Below, one piece after another: positions 16,160 through 25,554 of a stretch of 64,000 nucleotides of DNA. The notes beneath the pieces are model-generated. The model saw nothing but the letters and a program-made list of their open reading frames with translations. It had not been told where the DNA came from and did not search any database. Every line of letters begins with the position of its first letter. The stretch's first letter is position 1. Source of the stretch: UBA1161 sp049520395 (GTDB lineage Bacteria; Planctomycetota; Phycisphaerae; Tepidisphaerales; Tepidisphaeraceae); NCBI GenBank assembly GCA_049520395.1, contig JBEKPV010000004.1:1-64000 (forward strand), written 5' to 3'. Both the position numbers and the translations under genes were made by a program.

Positions 16160-16354
16160 AGTGTCATTTCGTCGCAGGCGTGTCGGAACGCCTGGAAGTC
16201 CAGCGGTGTTTCCGGACTTGCGGGATGTGACGGAACAAGCAGCAGACGTCCGTTAAAACACTGTATCTGATGCGAGTTGCGCTTAACGGCAGGGACGGCG
16301 CGGGCGGAGCCGAATGACTTATTCCTCATCACTTAACCAACAAATTTGCGACTG

Positions 16355-16370
16355 TGCGAAAATTTTCGCA
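16355..16370. promoter_or_regulatory. Perfect 16-bp palindrome, possible operator
   Basis: TGCGAAAATTTTCGCA is a perfect palindrome 54 bases ahead of the amidase-fold gene start at 16425, in a 265-base gap with no other clear feature. Size and symmetry suit a dimeric regulator site. No regulator is known for it and it has no poly-T, so it is not a terminator. Confidence 0.3.
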
Positions 16371-16424
16371 ACGAAGTTGTAGGGAGATTGCCGATGAATT
16401 TAGCACAGGCCGCTGGGGCCTTTT

Positions 16425-17087
16425 ATGGGACCCAGCGCGGGAAATCCAGCGGTCGCCGATCAATTTAATTCGCGGGCGGACGTCGTTGTGAAAAAATCCA
16501 AACGTAAGGTTGTTGTCCTAACCACATTAGTGGCGTTGCTGACTTTCACGAGTGCGCTATTGCTGGCGCTGGCGCCGCCGCCTTTGAATGGCGATTCGTT
16601 CAGCAGTCTTTCCGCCAGCGATCGCGGGCAGTTCCTGGACGATATCTTCAAGACCGCCGTTCCGACCAAGGCGGATCAGTGGAAATACATTTACATTCAC
16701 CACAGCGGGACAGCGGCGGGCAATGCCCAGACGCTGGCCTCGACGGGTGGGGAATTATGCGATCACTTTGTGATCGGCAATGGGCAGGGATGCCAGGACG
16801 GGGAGATTCAGATTGGTCCGCGCTGGAGCCAGCAGCAGCCTGCCGCCGCGCCGCCCGGAGTGGCGAGCATCGAACCGGATTGCATCAGCATCTGCCTGAT
16901 CGGTGATTTTGATCATTCGATGCCGACGCCGACCCAATTGCGGCGGCTGACGGAACTGGTGACGACTCTGCAGAGCCAGATTCGGATTGCCGGGCAGCGG
17001 GTGATTGTATTGAACGAAACGGGGACGCCGAGCAGTGTGGGGCGCTATTTTCCGGTGACCGCGTTCCGCGACCAGATTTTGCCCTAG
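16425..17087 (+). CDS. Membrane-anchored peptidoglycan amidase/PGRP-fold protein, probably inactive
   Basis: The 220-residue product has a basic N-terminus (KKSKRK) and one membrane helix near residues 29-50, then an Amidase_2/PGRP-like domain. Recognisable are YIYIHHSGT with the first zinc-type His near residue 92, CDHFVIGNG with the second near 114, IQIGPRW in place of the GR strand, and SICLIGDFD. At the end, where active amidases have a His and a Cys/His (GHRD ... CPG), this protein reads VLNETGTPSSVGRYFP, so the third ligand is missing. It may bind rather than cut peptidoglycan. An alternative GTG start at 16488 would drop the first 21 residues and begin directly at the basic stretch. 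Confidence 0.7.
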   Translation: MGPSAGNPAVADQFNSRADVVVKKSKRKVVVLTTLVALLTFTSALLLALAPPPLNGDSFSSLSASDRGQFLDDIFKTAVPTKADQWKYIYIHHSGTAAGNAQTLASTGGELCDHFVIGNGQGCQDGEIQIGPRWSQQQPAAAPPGVASIEPDCISICLIGDFDHSMPTPTQLRRLTELVTTLQSQIRIAGQRVIVLNETGTPSSVGRYFPVTAFRDQILP

Positions 17088-17376
17088 TTAACGCGCGCCG
17101 CAAGACGGATTTTCTTGCCAACGGTGGGTCATTAGCATATTGTAAGGGGGCTTGTGGGACAGGCAGGGGATCGGTCTGATGACGCCACGTCGTTTTGGCA
17201 TTCCCCCTTCTTTTCCCAGACCGTTAGAGTACGTCGATTAGCGAATCGGCGCGTGCCCAGGCGGATGTTTTTATACTATCCGTTTTATCCTCCTCCTTGG
17301 GTTACCTTCTCGGCCTGTCGCCATCCGGCACGCGGGGGAGATCGCGCGTGCGATTCCGGATGGATCGTGAAGTGTA

Positions 17377-18225
17377 ATGCCGCAGAAGCTCCTCAATTAC
17401 GAGGTCCTGGAGCGCTTGGGAGAAGGTGCGCGTAGCGTGATCTACGCCGTCAGCGACCCGGCGACTCGTCAGGTCTACGCCCTTAAGCATGTGGTGCGCA
17501 GTGAGGTCAAGGACATCCGCTTCATCGAACAGATGGAGGCGGAGTTCGAGATCAGCAAGCAGTTTACCCATCCAAATCTACGGCGGTCCTTTGACTTGAA
17601 GGTCATCAAGACCCTCATGAGGAGGGTGACGGAAGCGTTTTTGCTCATGGAGTTGTTCGACGGCAAGCCGCTGGATGTACGGCCGCCGGAGGGGATGATG
17701 AATATCCTGGATACGTTCATCCAGGCGGCGCAGGGTTTGAAGGCGATGCACGCGCTGGGGTTTGCGCATTGCGATATTAAGCCGAACAACATTTTGCGCA
17801 ACGATGCGGGGCTGGTGAAGATCATCGATTTTGGGCAAAGCTGTAAAATCGGGACGGTGAAGGAGCGGATTCAGGGGACGCCGGATTACATCGCTCCCGA
17901 GCAGGTCGCACGGCGGCCGATTTCGGTTCAAACCGATGTCTATAACCTGGGCGCGACGATGTACTGGGTGGCCACCCGGACCAATATCCCGACGCTTTAT
18001 ACGGTTAACAAAAAGGGTGAGAACAGCTTCCTGCTGGACCAGACGATCCAGACGCCTGAGCAACTAAACCCGCGCGTTCCCGCTGGACTGTCGAATCTGA
18101 TCATGGAATGCGTGGCGACGCGCCCGGCCAAACGGCCGGCGGATATGGATCAGATCATCACGCGGCTGGAACTGGTTAAGCACGTGCTTGGCAAATCGGA
18201 TATCTCGCTGGGGCAGACGGGTTAG
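17377..18225 (+). CDS. Serine/threonine protein kinase, single soluble domain
   Basis: A 282-residue kinase with almost no extra sequence. The glycine loop is LGEGARSVIY, the ATP lysine is in YALKHV (Lys37), the catalytic loop is HCDIKPNN (Asp133), the metal loop is DFG (151-153), and the APE equivalent is IAPEQV. The residue before the catalytic Asp is Cys rather than Arg, so it is a non-RD kinase and may not need activation-loop phosphorylation. There is no membrane segment or sensor domain. It lies 117 bases upstream of an HtrA-like protease, also soluble. The 289-base gap before it contains a TATACT box near 17271 without a convincing partner. Confidence 0.9.
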   Translation: MPQKLLNYEVLERLGEGARSVIYAVSDPATRQVYALKHVVRSEVKDIRFIEQMEAEFEISKQFTHPNLRRSFDLKVIKTLMRRVTEAFLLMELFDGKPLDVRPPEGMMNILDTFIQAAQGLKAMHALGFAHCDIKPNNILRNDAGLVKIIDFGQSCKIGTVKERIQGTPDYIAPEQVARRPISVQTDVYNLGATMYWVATRTNIPTLYTVNKKGENSFLLDQTIQTPEQLNPRVPAGLSNLIMECVATRPAKRPADMDQIITRLELVKHVLGKSDISLGQTG

Positions 18226-18342
18226 CGAAGCGAGGAGCTTCGCTCGTCGTCGACGGATGGGCCTGGGGTGGTTGCGCGGCTTATTGGGGCGATTTCGGGG
18301 AGACTTGACCGCCTGCCTACAATCAGGTGAAAGGCGGAAGTC

Positions 18343-19323
18343 ATGACGCAAACAATTGATTTTGCGCCCGGCGATACGGCTTTGCTGGACGCTTATTCTC
18401 GAGCCGTGATCGGGGCGGTCAAACAGGTCAGCCCGGCTGTCGTTAATATCGAGGTTCGTAAGGGCGATTCGCCGGAAGGCCGGCGCGGACAGCGCGGAGG
18501 CGGCGGGAGCGGGTCGGGGTTTATCTTTACCCCGGACGGATTCATTCTCACCAACAGCCATGTTGTCCATGATGCAGGTCGGATCGAGGCGAGTTTGCCC
18601 GATGGGCGGAAATTCCATGCGGAACTCGTGGGGGACGATCCGGATACGGATTTGGCGGTGGTGCGCATCGACGGGCCGAATTTGCCGCATGTGGTGCTGG
18701 GGGATTCCTCGGCATTGCAGGTGGGGCAATTGGTGGTGGCGATCGGGAATCCGTATGGGTTTCAATACACGGTGACCGCGGGCGTCGTTAGCGCCACGGC
18801 CCGCAGTTTTCGATCCAATTCGGGACGATTGATCGACAACATTATTCAGACCGACGCGGCCTTGAATCCGGGCAATAGCGGCGGGCCGCTGGTTAGCAGC
18901 CAGGGGGAAGTGATCGGCGTGAACACGGCGGTCATTCTTCCGGCGCAGGGATTGTGCTTTGCGATCCCGAGCAATACGGCGACGTTCGTGGCGGCACAGC
19001 TGCTGCGGTTTGGGCGGGTGAAACGGAGTTACATCGGGCTGGGCGGGCAGGATGTGCCGCTGCACCGGAAACTGGTCCGGTTTCATAATCTGGAGAACGA
19101 TTATGGGGTTCTGGTCTCGCAGATCGAGCCGGAAAGCCCGGCGGCGGCGGCGGAGCTTCGTGAAGGCGATATCGTCGTGCGGTTCGATTCCGAGGCGGTG
19201 GCGCGGGTGGACGATCTGCATCGACTGCTGACCGAGCAGCGGGCGGGGAAGAGCGCGGATATGGAGGTGCTGCGCGGGACGGAGAAATTGACGGTGAAGA
19301 TTACGCCGCGGGAGAAGCCGTGA
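18343..19323 (+). CDS. HtrA/DegP-like trypsin-fold protease with PDZ domain, no signal peptide
   Basis: The 326-residue product has the full catalytic triad of family S1C: His73 in LTNSHVVHDA, Asp103 in DTDLAVVRID and Ser179 in NPGNSGGPL. A single PDZ domain follows at about residues 230-320 (YGVLVSQIEPESPAAAAELREGDIVVRFD). Most bacterial homologues are periplasmic, but here the N-terminus (MTQTIDFAPGDTALLDAYSR) has neither a signal peptide nor a membrane anchor, so a cytoplasmic location is predicted. Its 3' end overlaps the convergent indolepyruvate oxidoreductase gene by 23 bases. A TACAAT box at about 18315-18320 may be its -10. Confidence 0.9.
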   Translation: MTQTIDFAPGDTALLDAYSRAVIGAVKQVSPAVVNIEVRKGDSPEGRRGQRGGGGSGSGFIFTPDGFILTNSHVVHDAGRIEASLPDGRKFHAELVGDDPDTDLAVVRIDGPNLPHVVLGDSSALQVGQLVVAIGNPYGFQYTVTAGVVSATARSFRSNSGRLIDNIIQTDAALNPGNSGGPLVSSQGEVIGVNTAVILPAQGLCFAIPSNTATFVAAQLLRFGRVKRSYIGLGGQDVPLHRKLVRFHNLENDYGVLVSQIEPESPAAAAELREGDIVVRFDSEAVARVDDLHRLLTEQRAGKSADMEVLRGTEKLTVKITPREKP

Positions 19324-22300
19324 CGGCTGGGGGTTCGATCTGGGACGCGGATGGGACGAGCTCTGGCGTCAGGGCCGCTTCGGCGGCGGCCCGCGCCCGC
19401 TCCATTTTCGGATAGCGGACTTCGCGGTAGCCGGTGACTTCTTCGGGGGATTTCAGGGCGAGAAGCGCCTGGTCGTATGAGGCGTCGTCGGAGAGATTCA
19501 CCCGGTCGAGCAGGTCCGTGTACCAATCGCGGAAGGCGACTTCGCGGTGATGCCAGCCGGGCAGGCGGCGCCACCATTTCATGCAGCGGACGATTTGCAG
19601 CTGCCAGTCGGAGGTGGTGATCCGGAATCGGATGCGGCGCTTGCCGAGGTTGAATTCGGGGTTGGTGTGATGGCGGTAGCGGAGGCGATCGCCGTTGAGC
19701 GTGTCGATGTTGTATTTCACGAGGTCGCGCTGTCTCTTTTCGTATCGCGTCAGGAGATAGGCGACGTACGGCTCGTCCTTGATGAGAGTCACCTTGGCGA
19801 GATTCCAGATGGCGGCGACCGTGGCGGCGAAGCCGCGTTCGGCGCGATCGCGCTTGTAGATGCCGCGGACGGATTCGATATAGCGGCGGGCGGCGGCGAA
19901 ATCCTGATACTGGGCTACGTCGTAAATTCGCAGGGCCAGGTCGTATTTCGCCGGATCGGGGAGGCTGCGCATCTGTTTGATGGAACTGACCACCAATTTT
20001 TCATAGCGGCGCGAGACGATAGCGCCCCAGAGGCGGGTTTTGCGCAGGACGCGGATTTTATTGGTGACCAGTTGCTCCCAGGTTTCGGGCTGCGGTTTTT
20101 TGGGCAGGGCGTGCGGCTCCAGGGCGAGCTTTCGTCCGATGTTGAAGGCTTTGACGTTTTTACGGTGGTCGCGGCGAATGGTGTCCTTGATCGCCCAGGC
20201 AACCGAGCGCGTGGAGACCGGGATCAGGCCGAGCTGATAGGCGACGCCGAGCATGAGGATGTTGACGAACTGCTTGCTGCCCAGGCGGCGCTCGCAGATT
20301 TCGGCCCAATTGGCGGCGTAGCTGAGCTGCGGATTGCAATGCTCGAGAATTTCCTCGCGCAGGACTTCGGGATCGAAATCTTCCTTGCCCAGGAGGGTGT
20401 AGACGGTGGGCTGTTTGTGGAGATTGAGGACGGCGGCCGTGTGTTCGGGAGAGGCGATGCGGAACTGCTCGCGCGGATCGATGGCGCGGGCGGCCTCGAG
20501 GACGTCGATGCCGAGGAGGAGATCGGCTTTGCCGTAGGGGATGGAGCCGCTGGTTGGCGGGGAGCCGGGGGACGATTCGGAGTGATTGACGAAAGTGATT
20601 TGGGAGAAGACGCCGCCGTTACGGATGGCGAGGCCTTTTTTGTCCTGGAAGGCGACGTGATAGCCTTCCTTGTGACCGGCGCGGACGAGGATGGCGCCGA
20701 CGACGCCGATGCCCATGCCGCCGACGCCGCTCATGTGGACGCGCCAGATTTTTCCCGGTTCGGTCATGTCGTGGACCTTTTTGGGTTCGGGAAGGCGCGC
20801 GAGATCCATGTTGGGCAGCGTGTAGCGGCGGCGCTTGTGGCGGATGACGGTTACCTGCTCGAAGCTCGGGCAGGGCTTGACGGATTCGGCGATTTCGTTG
20901 CTGGTGCGCACGCGTTCGCAGGCGCCGTCGTTGACGCACCAGGTGAGATCGGTGTCGATTTTTTTGCCGTAATCGGTTTCCAGAGTCGTCAGCCCCGGGC
21001 AGGCGGTGGCCTTGGTGCATTCGAGGCAGTTTTCGCAGACTTCGGGGGTGATGTTCATGTGGGTTTTTTTGGGGAGATATCCGAAGTCCTTGATGATTTG
21101 CCGTTCCTGGCGGAATTGTTTGCGGTTGTAAGTGATGCCGCATTCTTTGTCGGCGATGACGACTTTTACGCCGCCGGCGAGGATGGCTTTTTCGAGAGCG
21201 GCTTTGTAATTGGTTCGATCGGCGGGGGAGAGTTTTACGACGGTCAGGGGGCTGGTTCCGGCCATGGCGCGGACGATTTGTTCAATGTCCTGGATATAGG
21301 AATGGTTGCCCAGGACGTCGAGTTCGGTGCCGGGGTGTTCCTGGTGGCCGGTCATGGCCGTGGTTTTGTTTTCGAGAATGATGTAGGCGATGTCCTGATT
21401 GGCCTTGATGGAATTGCTGATGGCGATTTGGCCGGAATGGAAGAAGGTTCCGTCGCCCATGAAGACGAGTTGTTTGTTGGTGATGAAGGGGTCGATCCCG
21501 GAGCCGGTTCCGCCGCCGAGGCCCATGCCGCTGTAGTTGTGCATGAGTTGTTCGGTGGGGGCGAACATGAGCATGGTGTAGCAGCCGGTGTCGCCGTGGG
21601 CGACGAGGTCGACGGTGCCCATGTTGTGCTTGCGGCTCATATAAGCCGGGTCGGCGAAATTTTGGCGGATTTCCAGGAGGGCGGCGGAGCTGTCGCGGTG
21701 CGGGCAGCCGGGGCAGAAGGTGGGGGTGCGGGCGACGACTTTCTTGTTGAAGACTTCGAGCTTGGGTTTGCTGGCGGCGCGGAGGCGATGGATTTCGGCG
21801 CTGAGCCGGCCGTTGCGTCGCGGGGCGGGGATTTCCTCCATATCCTGGAAGAGGGGTATTAGCTTTTGGGCGAGCACGGAATAATTCAGGCCGCGGGTTT
21901 CGGGGATGCCTTCGTGTCCGCCGGGGAAAGTTTTGCCGAAGAGGCGGCTGGTCAGCTCGGCGGCCTCGGCGTGGGGAAGGACGTGGAAGGCTTCGTCGCG
22001 AATGTTCTTTTCCAGGAAACTTCGCCGCTCCTCGATGACGATCATGTTTCGGCAAAGCGCGGAAAATTCCTGAACGAGCTGCGCGTCGGCGGGATAACTC
22101 AAGCCCATCTGCAGGATCGGGAAAAGACCCAGCATTCCCAAATCGGAAAGCACGTGATTGAGATAGGGCCCGGCCATCCCCGTGACGATGAAACCGATGG
22201 GGGCGGGCTCGGCGGATTTGTCGTGCGGAATGATCTTGTTGATTCCGAGCTGGCGAGCGACGCGCATGGTGTCGGCGAAACGCTTGGTGAAGAGCAACTC

Positions 22301-22981
22301 GCGTTTCCAGGTGCGCGGGGGGAGGAGGACTTTTTCCAGATCGATGCGCGCGGTTTCGAGGGCGACCTTTTGCTGCGTATTGATCGCGGGGAACTGATTG
22401 GGGCGGCAGATCACGCTGCCGCCGCCGTCGGCCTGGGCGACGGTGGCGATGTAGCCGATGTATAGCCCGGCGGCCTGGCTGAGTTTGAAGCTGAGGTTGA
22501 TCCAATCCTTGAATTGCTGGGGCCCGCCGGATTCCACGACGGCCATGCGAAGATGTTCGCAGAGGAATCGGCTGTCGGCGGGGACCTGGGTGCTGTCGCA
22601 CCAGGGATCGTCGCCGATGATGATGACGGCTCCGCCCTGTGCGTTGGCGCCGGCGAGATTTCCCAGGGCCAGGGCGTCGGAGGCGACGTGCGCGCCAACG
22701 CTTTTGAACGTGGCGATGGCGCGGGCGGCGACCATCTGACTGCCGTTGACGGCGGCGGCGGCGAGGGCTTCGTTGTTGGCCTGATAGGCGCGGACCCCAT
22801 TGGTTGTCAGGAGATCGCGCAGGTCGCCCAGGCAATCGAAAAATCCGGCAACGGGGGAGCCTGGGTAGCCGGTTAAAAGATGGACGCCGCCTTCGGTTTC
22901 GAGGGCGCCTTTGATGAGCAGTTCGTTGCCGGTAAAAATTTCACGGCCGGAATCGGCCAGGAAGCGCGGGTCGGTCGCCAT
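19301..22981 (-). CDS. Indolepyruvate ferredoxin oxidoreductase, fused alpha-gamma form
   Basis: The enzyme family oxidatively decarboxylates aryl pyruvates to acyl-CoA with ferredoxin, using TPP. The 1226-residue product (start ATG 22981) contains, in order, the pyrimidine-binding IorA half (LLTGYPGSPVAGFFDCL), the TPP-binding half (CPGCPHRDSS, GMGLGGGTGSGIDPF, GDGTFFHSG), a cysteine cluster (CENCLECTKATACPG, then CVNDGACERV), the IorB gamma domain (MSGVGGMGIGVVGAIL), and a C-terminal region of about 250 residues found in fused bacterial forms (probably DUF6537). Substrate may be another 2-oxoacid. It stands alone, convergent with the HtrA gene. Confidence 0.9.
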   Translation of the reverse strand: MATDPRFLADSGREIFTGNELLIKGALETEGGVHLLTGYPGSPVAGFFDCLGDLRDLLTTNGVRAYQANNEALAAAAVNGSQMVAARAIATFKSVGAHVASDALALGNLAGANAQGGAVIIIGDDPWCDSTQVPADSRFLCEHLRMAVVESGGPQQFKDWINLSFKLSQAAGLYIGYIATVAQADGGGSVICRPNQFPAINTQQKVALETARIDLEKVLLPPRTWKRELLFTKRFADTMRVARQLGINKIIPHDKSAEPAPIGFIVTGMAGPYLNHVLSDLGMLGLFPILQMGLSYPADAQLVQEFSALCRNMIVIEERRSFLEKNIRDEAFHVLPHAEAAELTSRLFGKTFPGGHEGIPETRGLNYSVLAQKLIPLFQDMEEIPAPRRNGRLSAEIHRLRAASKPKLEVFNKKVVARTPTFCPGCPHRDSSAALLEIRQNFADPAYMSRKHNMGTVDLVAHGDTGCYTMLMFAPTEQLMHNYSGMGLGGGTGSGIDPFITNKQLVFMGDGTFFHSGQIAISNSIKANQDIAYIILENKTTAMTGHQEHPGTELDVLGNHSYIQDIEQIVRAMAGTSPLTVVKLSPADRTNYKAALEKAILAGGVKVVIADKECGITYNRKQFRQERQIIKDFGYLPKKTHMNITPEVCENCLECTKATACPGLTTLETDYGKKIDTDLTWCVNDGACERVRTSNEIAESVKPCPSFEQVTVIRHKRRRYTLPNMDLARLPEPKKVHDMTEPGKIWRVHMSGVGGMGIGVVGAILVRAGHKEGYHVAFQDKKGLAIRNGGVFSQITFVNHSESSPGSPPTSGSIPYGKADLLLGIDVLEAARAIDPREQFRIASPEHTAAVLNLHKQPTVYTLLGKEDFDPEVLREEILEHCNPQLSYAANWAEICERRLGSKQFVNILMLGVAYQLGLIPVSTRSVAWAIKDTIRRDHRKNVKAFNIGRKLALEPHALPKKPQPETWEQLVTNKIRVLRKTRLWGAIVSRRYEKLVVSSIKQMRSLPDPAKYDLALRIYDVAQYQDFAAARRYIESVRGIYKRDRAERGFAATVAAIWNLAKVTLIKDEPYVAYLLTRYEKRQRDLVKYNIDTLNGDRLRYRHHTNPEFNLGKRRIRFRITTSDWQLQIVRCMKWWRRLPGWHHREVAFRDWYTDLLDRVNLSDDASYDQALLALKSPEEVTGYREVRYPKMERARAAAEAALTPELVPSASQIEPPAVTASPAA

Positions 22982-23298
22982 AATCAGTCTGTCCTTCCGC
23001 GGGCCCGTTGTTTGAACTCCGGGCGGCATGGCTTATCCCGAATGAACCGGGACAGGGGATGCCGATTTCACCACGGCGTAAGAGACTCTTGGCCCCGGCG
23101 GGATTTCATGGCCAGCCGAGGCCGTGCCCCACATCCGTTATCGGACGCGCTGGGCATTGACAGTGAAAATTGTACCCTGCCAGACTGGCAAGTCCATGCA
23201 AATGCGGGAATCGTGCGGAAAAGCGCTGTTTCGGGCTAAAAAAAGGGGAACGCGGAGACGGCGGGGAAACGCAACTAGGCCCGAGGGGAAAGTTCGCG
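22982..23298. other. Intergenic region without recognised gene
   Basis: These 317 bases separate the minus-strand gltD stop from the minus-strand oxidoreductase start. Frames open on either strand are short and lack recognisable motifs. The region should hold the oxidoreductase promoter and its ribosome site (AAGGA about 12 bases before the ATG). No terminator or repeat was found. Confidence 0.5.
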
Positions 23299-24784
23299 TC
23301 AGAAAAGCTGGATCACGGGGCCCAGGTCGCTTGAGCCGCGGAGGAACGCATCGACGCCTCGGGCGGCTTGGCGGCCTTCACTGATGGCCCAAACAATCAG
23401 GCTTTGGCCGCGGCGATTGTCGCCGGCGGCGAAGACGCCGGGGACGTTGGTGGCATAGTTGGCGTCGCAGATGATGTTGCCGCGATTGTCCAGTTTGATT
23501 CCCAATTGCTCGATGGGGCCTTCTTTTTCGGGATGAACGAAGCCCAGGGCGAGGAGGCATAGATCGCAGGGGAGGTCGAATTCGCTGCCGGGGGTTTCTT
23601 TCATGGTGTGTTTGCCGTGTGCGTCGCGGGTCCATTCCAGGCGGACGGCATGCAGTTTTTTCACGTGGCCGTTTTCGCCGGTGAAGGCTTTGGTGTTGAT
23701 CGAGAAATCGCGGATTTCGCCGCCGGCCAAGACGTTGGCCTCCTCATGCGCGCCGCTGGTGCGGAAAATCGTCGGCCAGTAGGGCCAGGGCTGGACTTTT
23801 CCTTCGACGACGAGGTCGCCGCTGCGCGATTCGGGGGGGCGCGGGAGAAGCTCGAACTGGCGGACGCTCTTGCAGCCCTGGCGGATGGAGGTGCCGAGGC
23901 AATCGGCGCCGGTATCGCCGCCGCCGAGGATGATGACGTGTTTGTCTTTGGCGTCGATCATTTGCTCCTGGAAGATCTGGTCGCCGAGATTTTTTTTGTT
24001 TTGCAGGGGGAGGTAGGTCATCGCCAGGTGGATGCCTTTGAGATCGCGGCCGGGGACCTGGATGTCGCGGGCCTTGGTGGCGCCGCCGCAGAGGACAATG
24101 GCGTCGAAATCGCGGCGGAGTTCGTCCACTTTGATGTTGAATCCGACGTTGGCATTGCAGATGAATTTGATTCCCTCGGCCTCCATGATTTTGAGCCGGC
24201 GCTCGACGAATTTCTTTTCGAGTTTGAAATTGGGGATTCCGTACATGAGGAGTCCGCCGGGGCGGTCGGCGCGTTCGAAGACGGTGACGGAGTGGCCGGC
24301 CTTGTTGAGCTGAGCGGCGGCGGCCAAACCCGCCGGGCCTGAGCCTACGACGGCGACACTGTTGCCGGTGCGCGTTTCGGGCGGCTGGGGCTGAATCCAG
24401 CCGTTTTCGAAGGCGTGCTCGATGATCGACAGTTCGATATTTTTGATGGTCACCGGCTTGTCGTTGATGCCCAGGACGCACGCCTCTTCGCAGGGGGCGG
24501 GGCAGACGCGGCCGGTGAATTCGGGGAAATTGTTGGTCTTCAGGAGCATTTCCAGCGCTTCGTGCCAGCGGTTCGTTCCATTCGGGGATGATGTTTCCCA
24601 GCGGGCAGCCGTGATTGGAATTGCAGAAGGGGACGCCGCAATCCATGCAGCGGGCGCCCTGCTTGCGGAGCTTGTCTTCGGGGAGATCGAGATAGACCTC
24701 GTTCCAGTCGGCGAGGCGCAGCTTGACATCGCGCCGTTTAGGCATTTCGCGGGCGATTTCCTTGAATCCGGTTGGTTTTCCCAT
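23299..24784 (-). CDS. gltD: Glutamate synthase small subunit, broken by a frameshift
   Basis: GltD passes electrons from NADPH through FAD and Fe-S centres to GltB. From the ATG at 24784 the sequence is normal to CMDCGVPFCNSNHGCPLGNIIPEWN, then falls out of frame at GAACGAAC (24571-24578). The other frame resumes with RWHEALEMLLKTNNFPEFTG and runs correctly to 23299 through CPAPCEEACVLG, the FAD motif VVGSGPAGLAAAA and the NADPH motif ILGGGDTGADC. Compared with the family consensus (WN-DLVYR-N-RW), about 14 bases are missing, removing roughly five residues and the frame. If real, no full-length GltD can be made. It is the last gene of gltB-HEPN-small protein-gltD. Confidence 0.8.
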
Positions 24785-24796
24785 GGTTTTTTAGTG

Positions 24797-25081
24797 TTAA
24801 GCCGTTCGCCTCGAAGGCGAAATTCGCAGTCTCTTCTTGTCCGCCGCGATCGCCTCTTCTTCCAGCGGGGTCATGGTCAGAATGAACGAAACCTTGTGGC
24901 GGTCTTCGGAGTTCGGCAAGGAATTGATCGCATTGCGAAGTTTGACCTGCCGGTCAATTTGGGCCATCCCATCGAAACCATCCCAAACCAAGCTGCCCCC
25001 GATTTGTCCATCCTGTTTCGAGAGATGGACTTTTGAGCGCGGGAAAGTCTTGGCGATGATCCGCTTGACGTTGGCGATCAT
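24797..25081 (-). CDS. Small conserved-looking protein paired with the HEPN gene
   Basis: The ATG at 25081 overlaps the HEPN stop (ATGA), giving 94 residues; an ATG 9 bases upstream is also in frame. The sequence is MIANVKRIIAKTFPRSKV, then GGSLVWDGFDGMAQIDRQVKLRNAINSL, then VSFILTMTPLEEEA. It has no membrane segment. The core GGSxxWDGF...VSxILTxTP reads like a small conserved family, but I cannot name it. The translational coupling to the HEPN gene suggests the two act as a pair, in the manner of a toxin-antitoxin or regulator couple; this is inference. It sits 12 bases before gltD. Confidence 0.6.
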   Translation of the reverse strand: MIANVKRIIAKTFPRSKVHLSKQDGQIGGSLVWDGFDGMAQIDRQVKLRNAINSLPNSEDRHKVSFILTMTPLEEEAIAADKKRLRISPSRRTA

Positions 25082-25554
25082 TTTGTCCACTGCATCACTC
25101 CAAGTTGCACGAGTTCAACTGCTCCGGATGAAAGCCTGCGCGCCAGTTCCTTCACAGCGTCGCCTTTAACTCCTCGATCCAATCCGCGTCTCTTGATGTA
25201 GGTGCGAATCGCATTTTCAGAGCAAAACCGGTGGCTGTTTTGCCACCCGAGAATCATATCGACCAGCGCCGCGTCAAATCGAGTTCGATCGGCGCTAGGA
25301 ATCAACCCGGGAAACCCTGCGTCGCGCGAAAGAGCCTCAAGCGAATGATCCGATCGGAACGCCAATCCTTTCTGCGCTCGAAACGCCCGGAAGAGGCATT
25401 CGGCGGCCAGCCCCGCTACGTAAATTGTCAACACTTACCATTGGTTATCATACAGCGTGGATAACGCCCCGGCATGTTGCCGGGCAGCATCCAGATAAAT
25501 GTTGGCCTCATGCCGGGGATCGCGGCCTGGTGATTTCCTGGCCGAAGACTTCAT
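25078..25554 (-). pseudogene. HEPN-domain-like gene interrupted by an in-frame TAA
   Basis: The ATG at 25554 overlaps the gltB stop (ATGA). The first 39 codons end ANIYLDAARQHAGALSTLYDNQW, the usual first helix of a HEPN domain, and then meet TAA at 25435-25437. The same frame continues directly with VLTIYVAGLAAECLFRAF, the usual second helix (AGLAAEC is typical), then SDHSLEALSRDAG and WQNSHRFCSENAIRTY, to 25078. Reading TAA as a tyrosine codon would restore one 158-residue protein, so a single point mutation explains the break. A GTG directly after the stop could restart translation of the 118-residue remainder. The RNase-type RxxxxxH motif is not obvious. Confidence 0.65.

Noticed and set aside
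16141..16332. Short open frame on the minus strand
   Set aside because: The 63-residue product has no ribosome site, motif or typical composition.
17271..17276. TATACT as a -10 for the kinase gene
   Set aside because: No -35 box at the right spacing was found.
19547..21862. Open frame of 771 codons on the plus strand
   Set aside because: It is antisense to the fused oxidoreductase, is Gly/Asp/Ala-rich in composition and lacks any motif. Such frames arise from GC-rich third positions.
25435..25437. Recoding of the HEPN stop as selenocysteine
   Set aside because: Selenocysteine uses TGA, not TAA, and no SECIS-like hairpin is seen; a point mutation is simpler.
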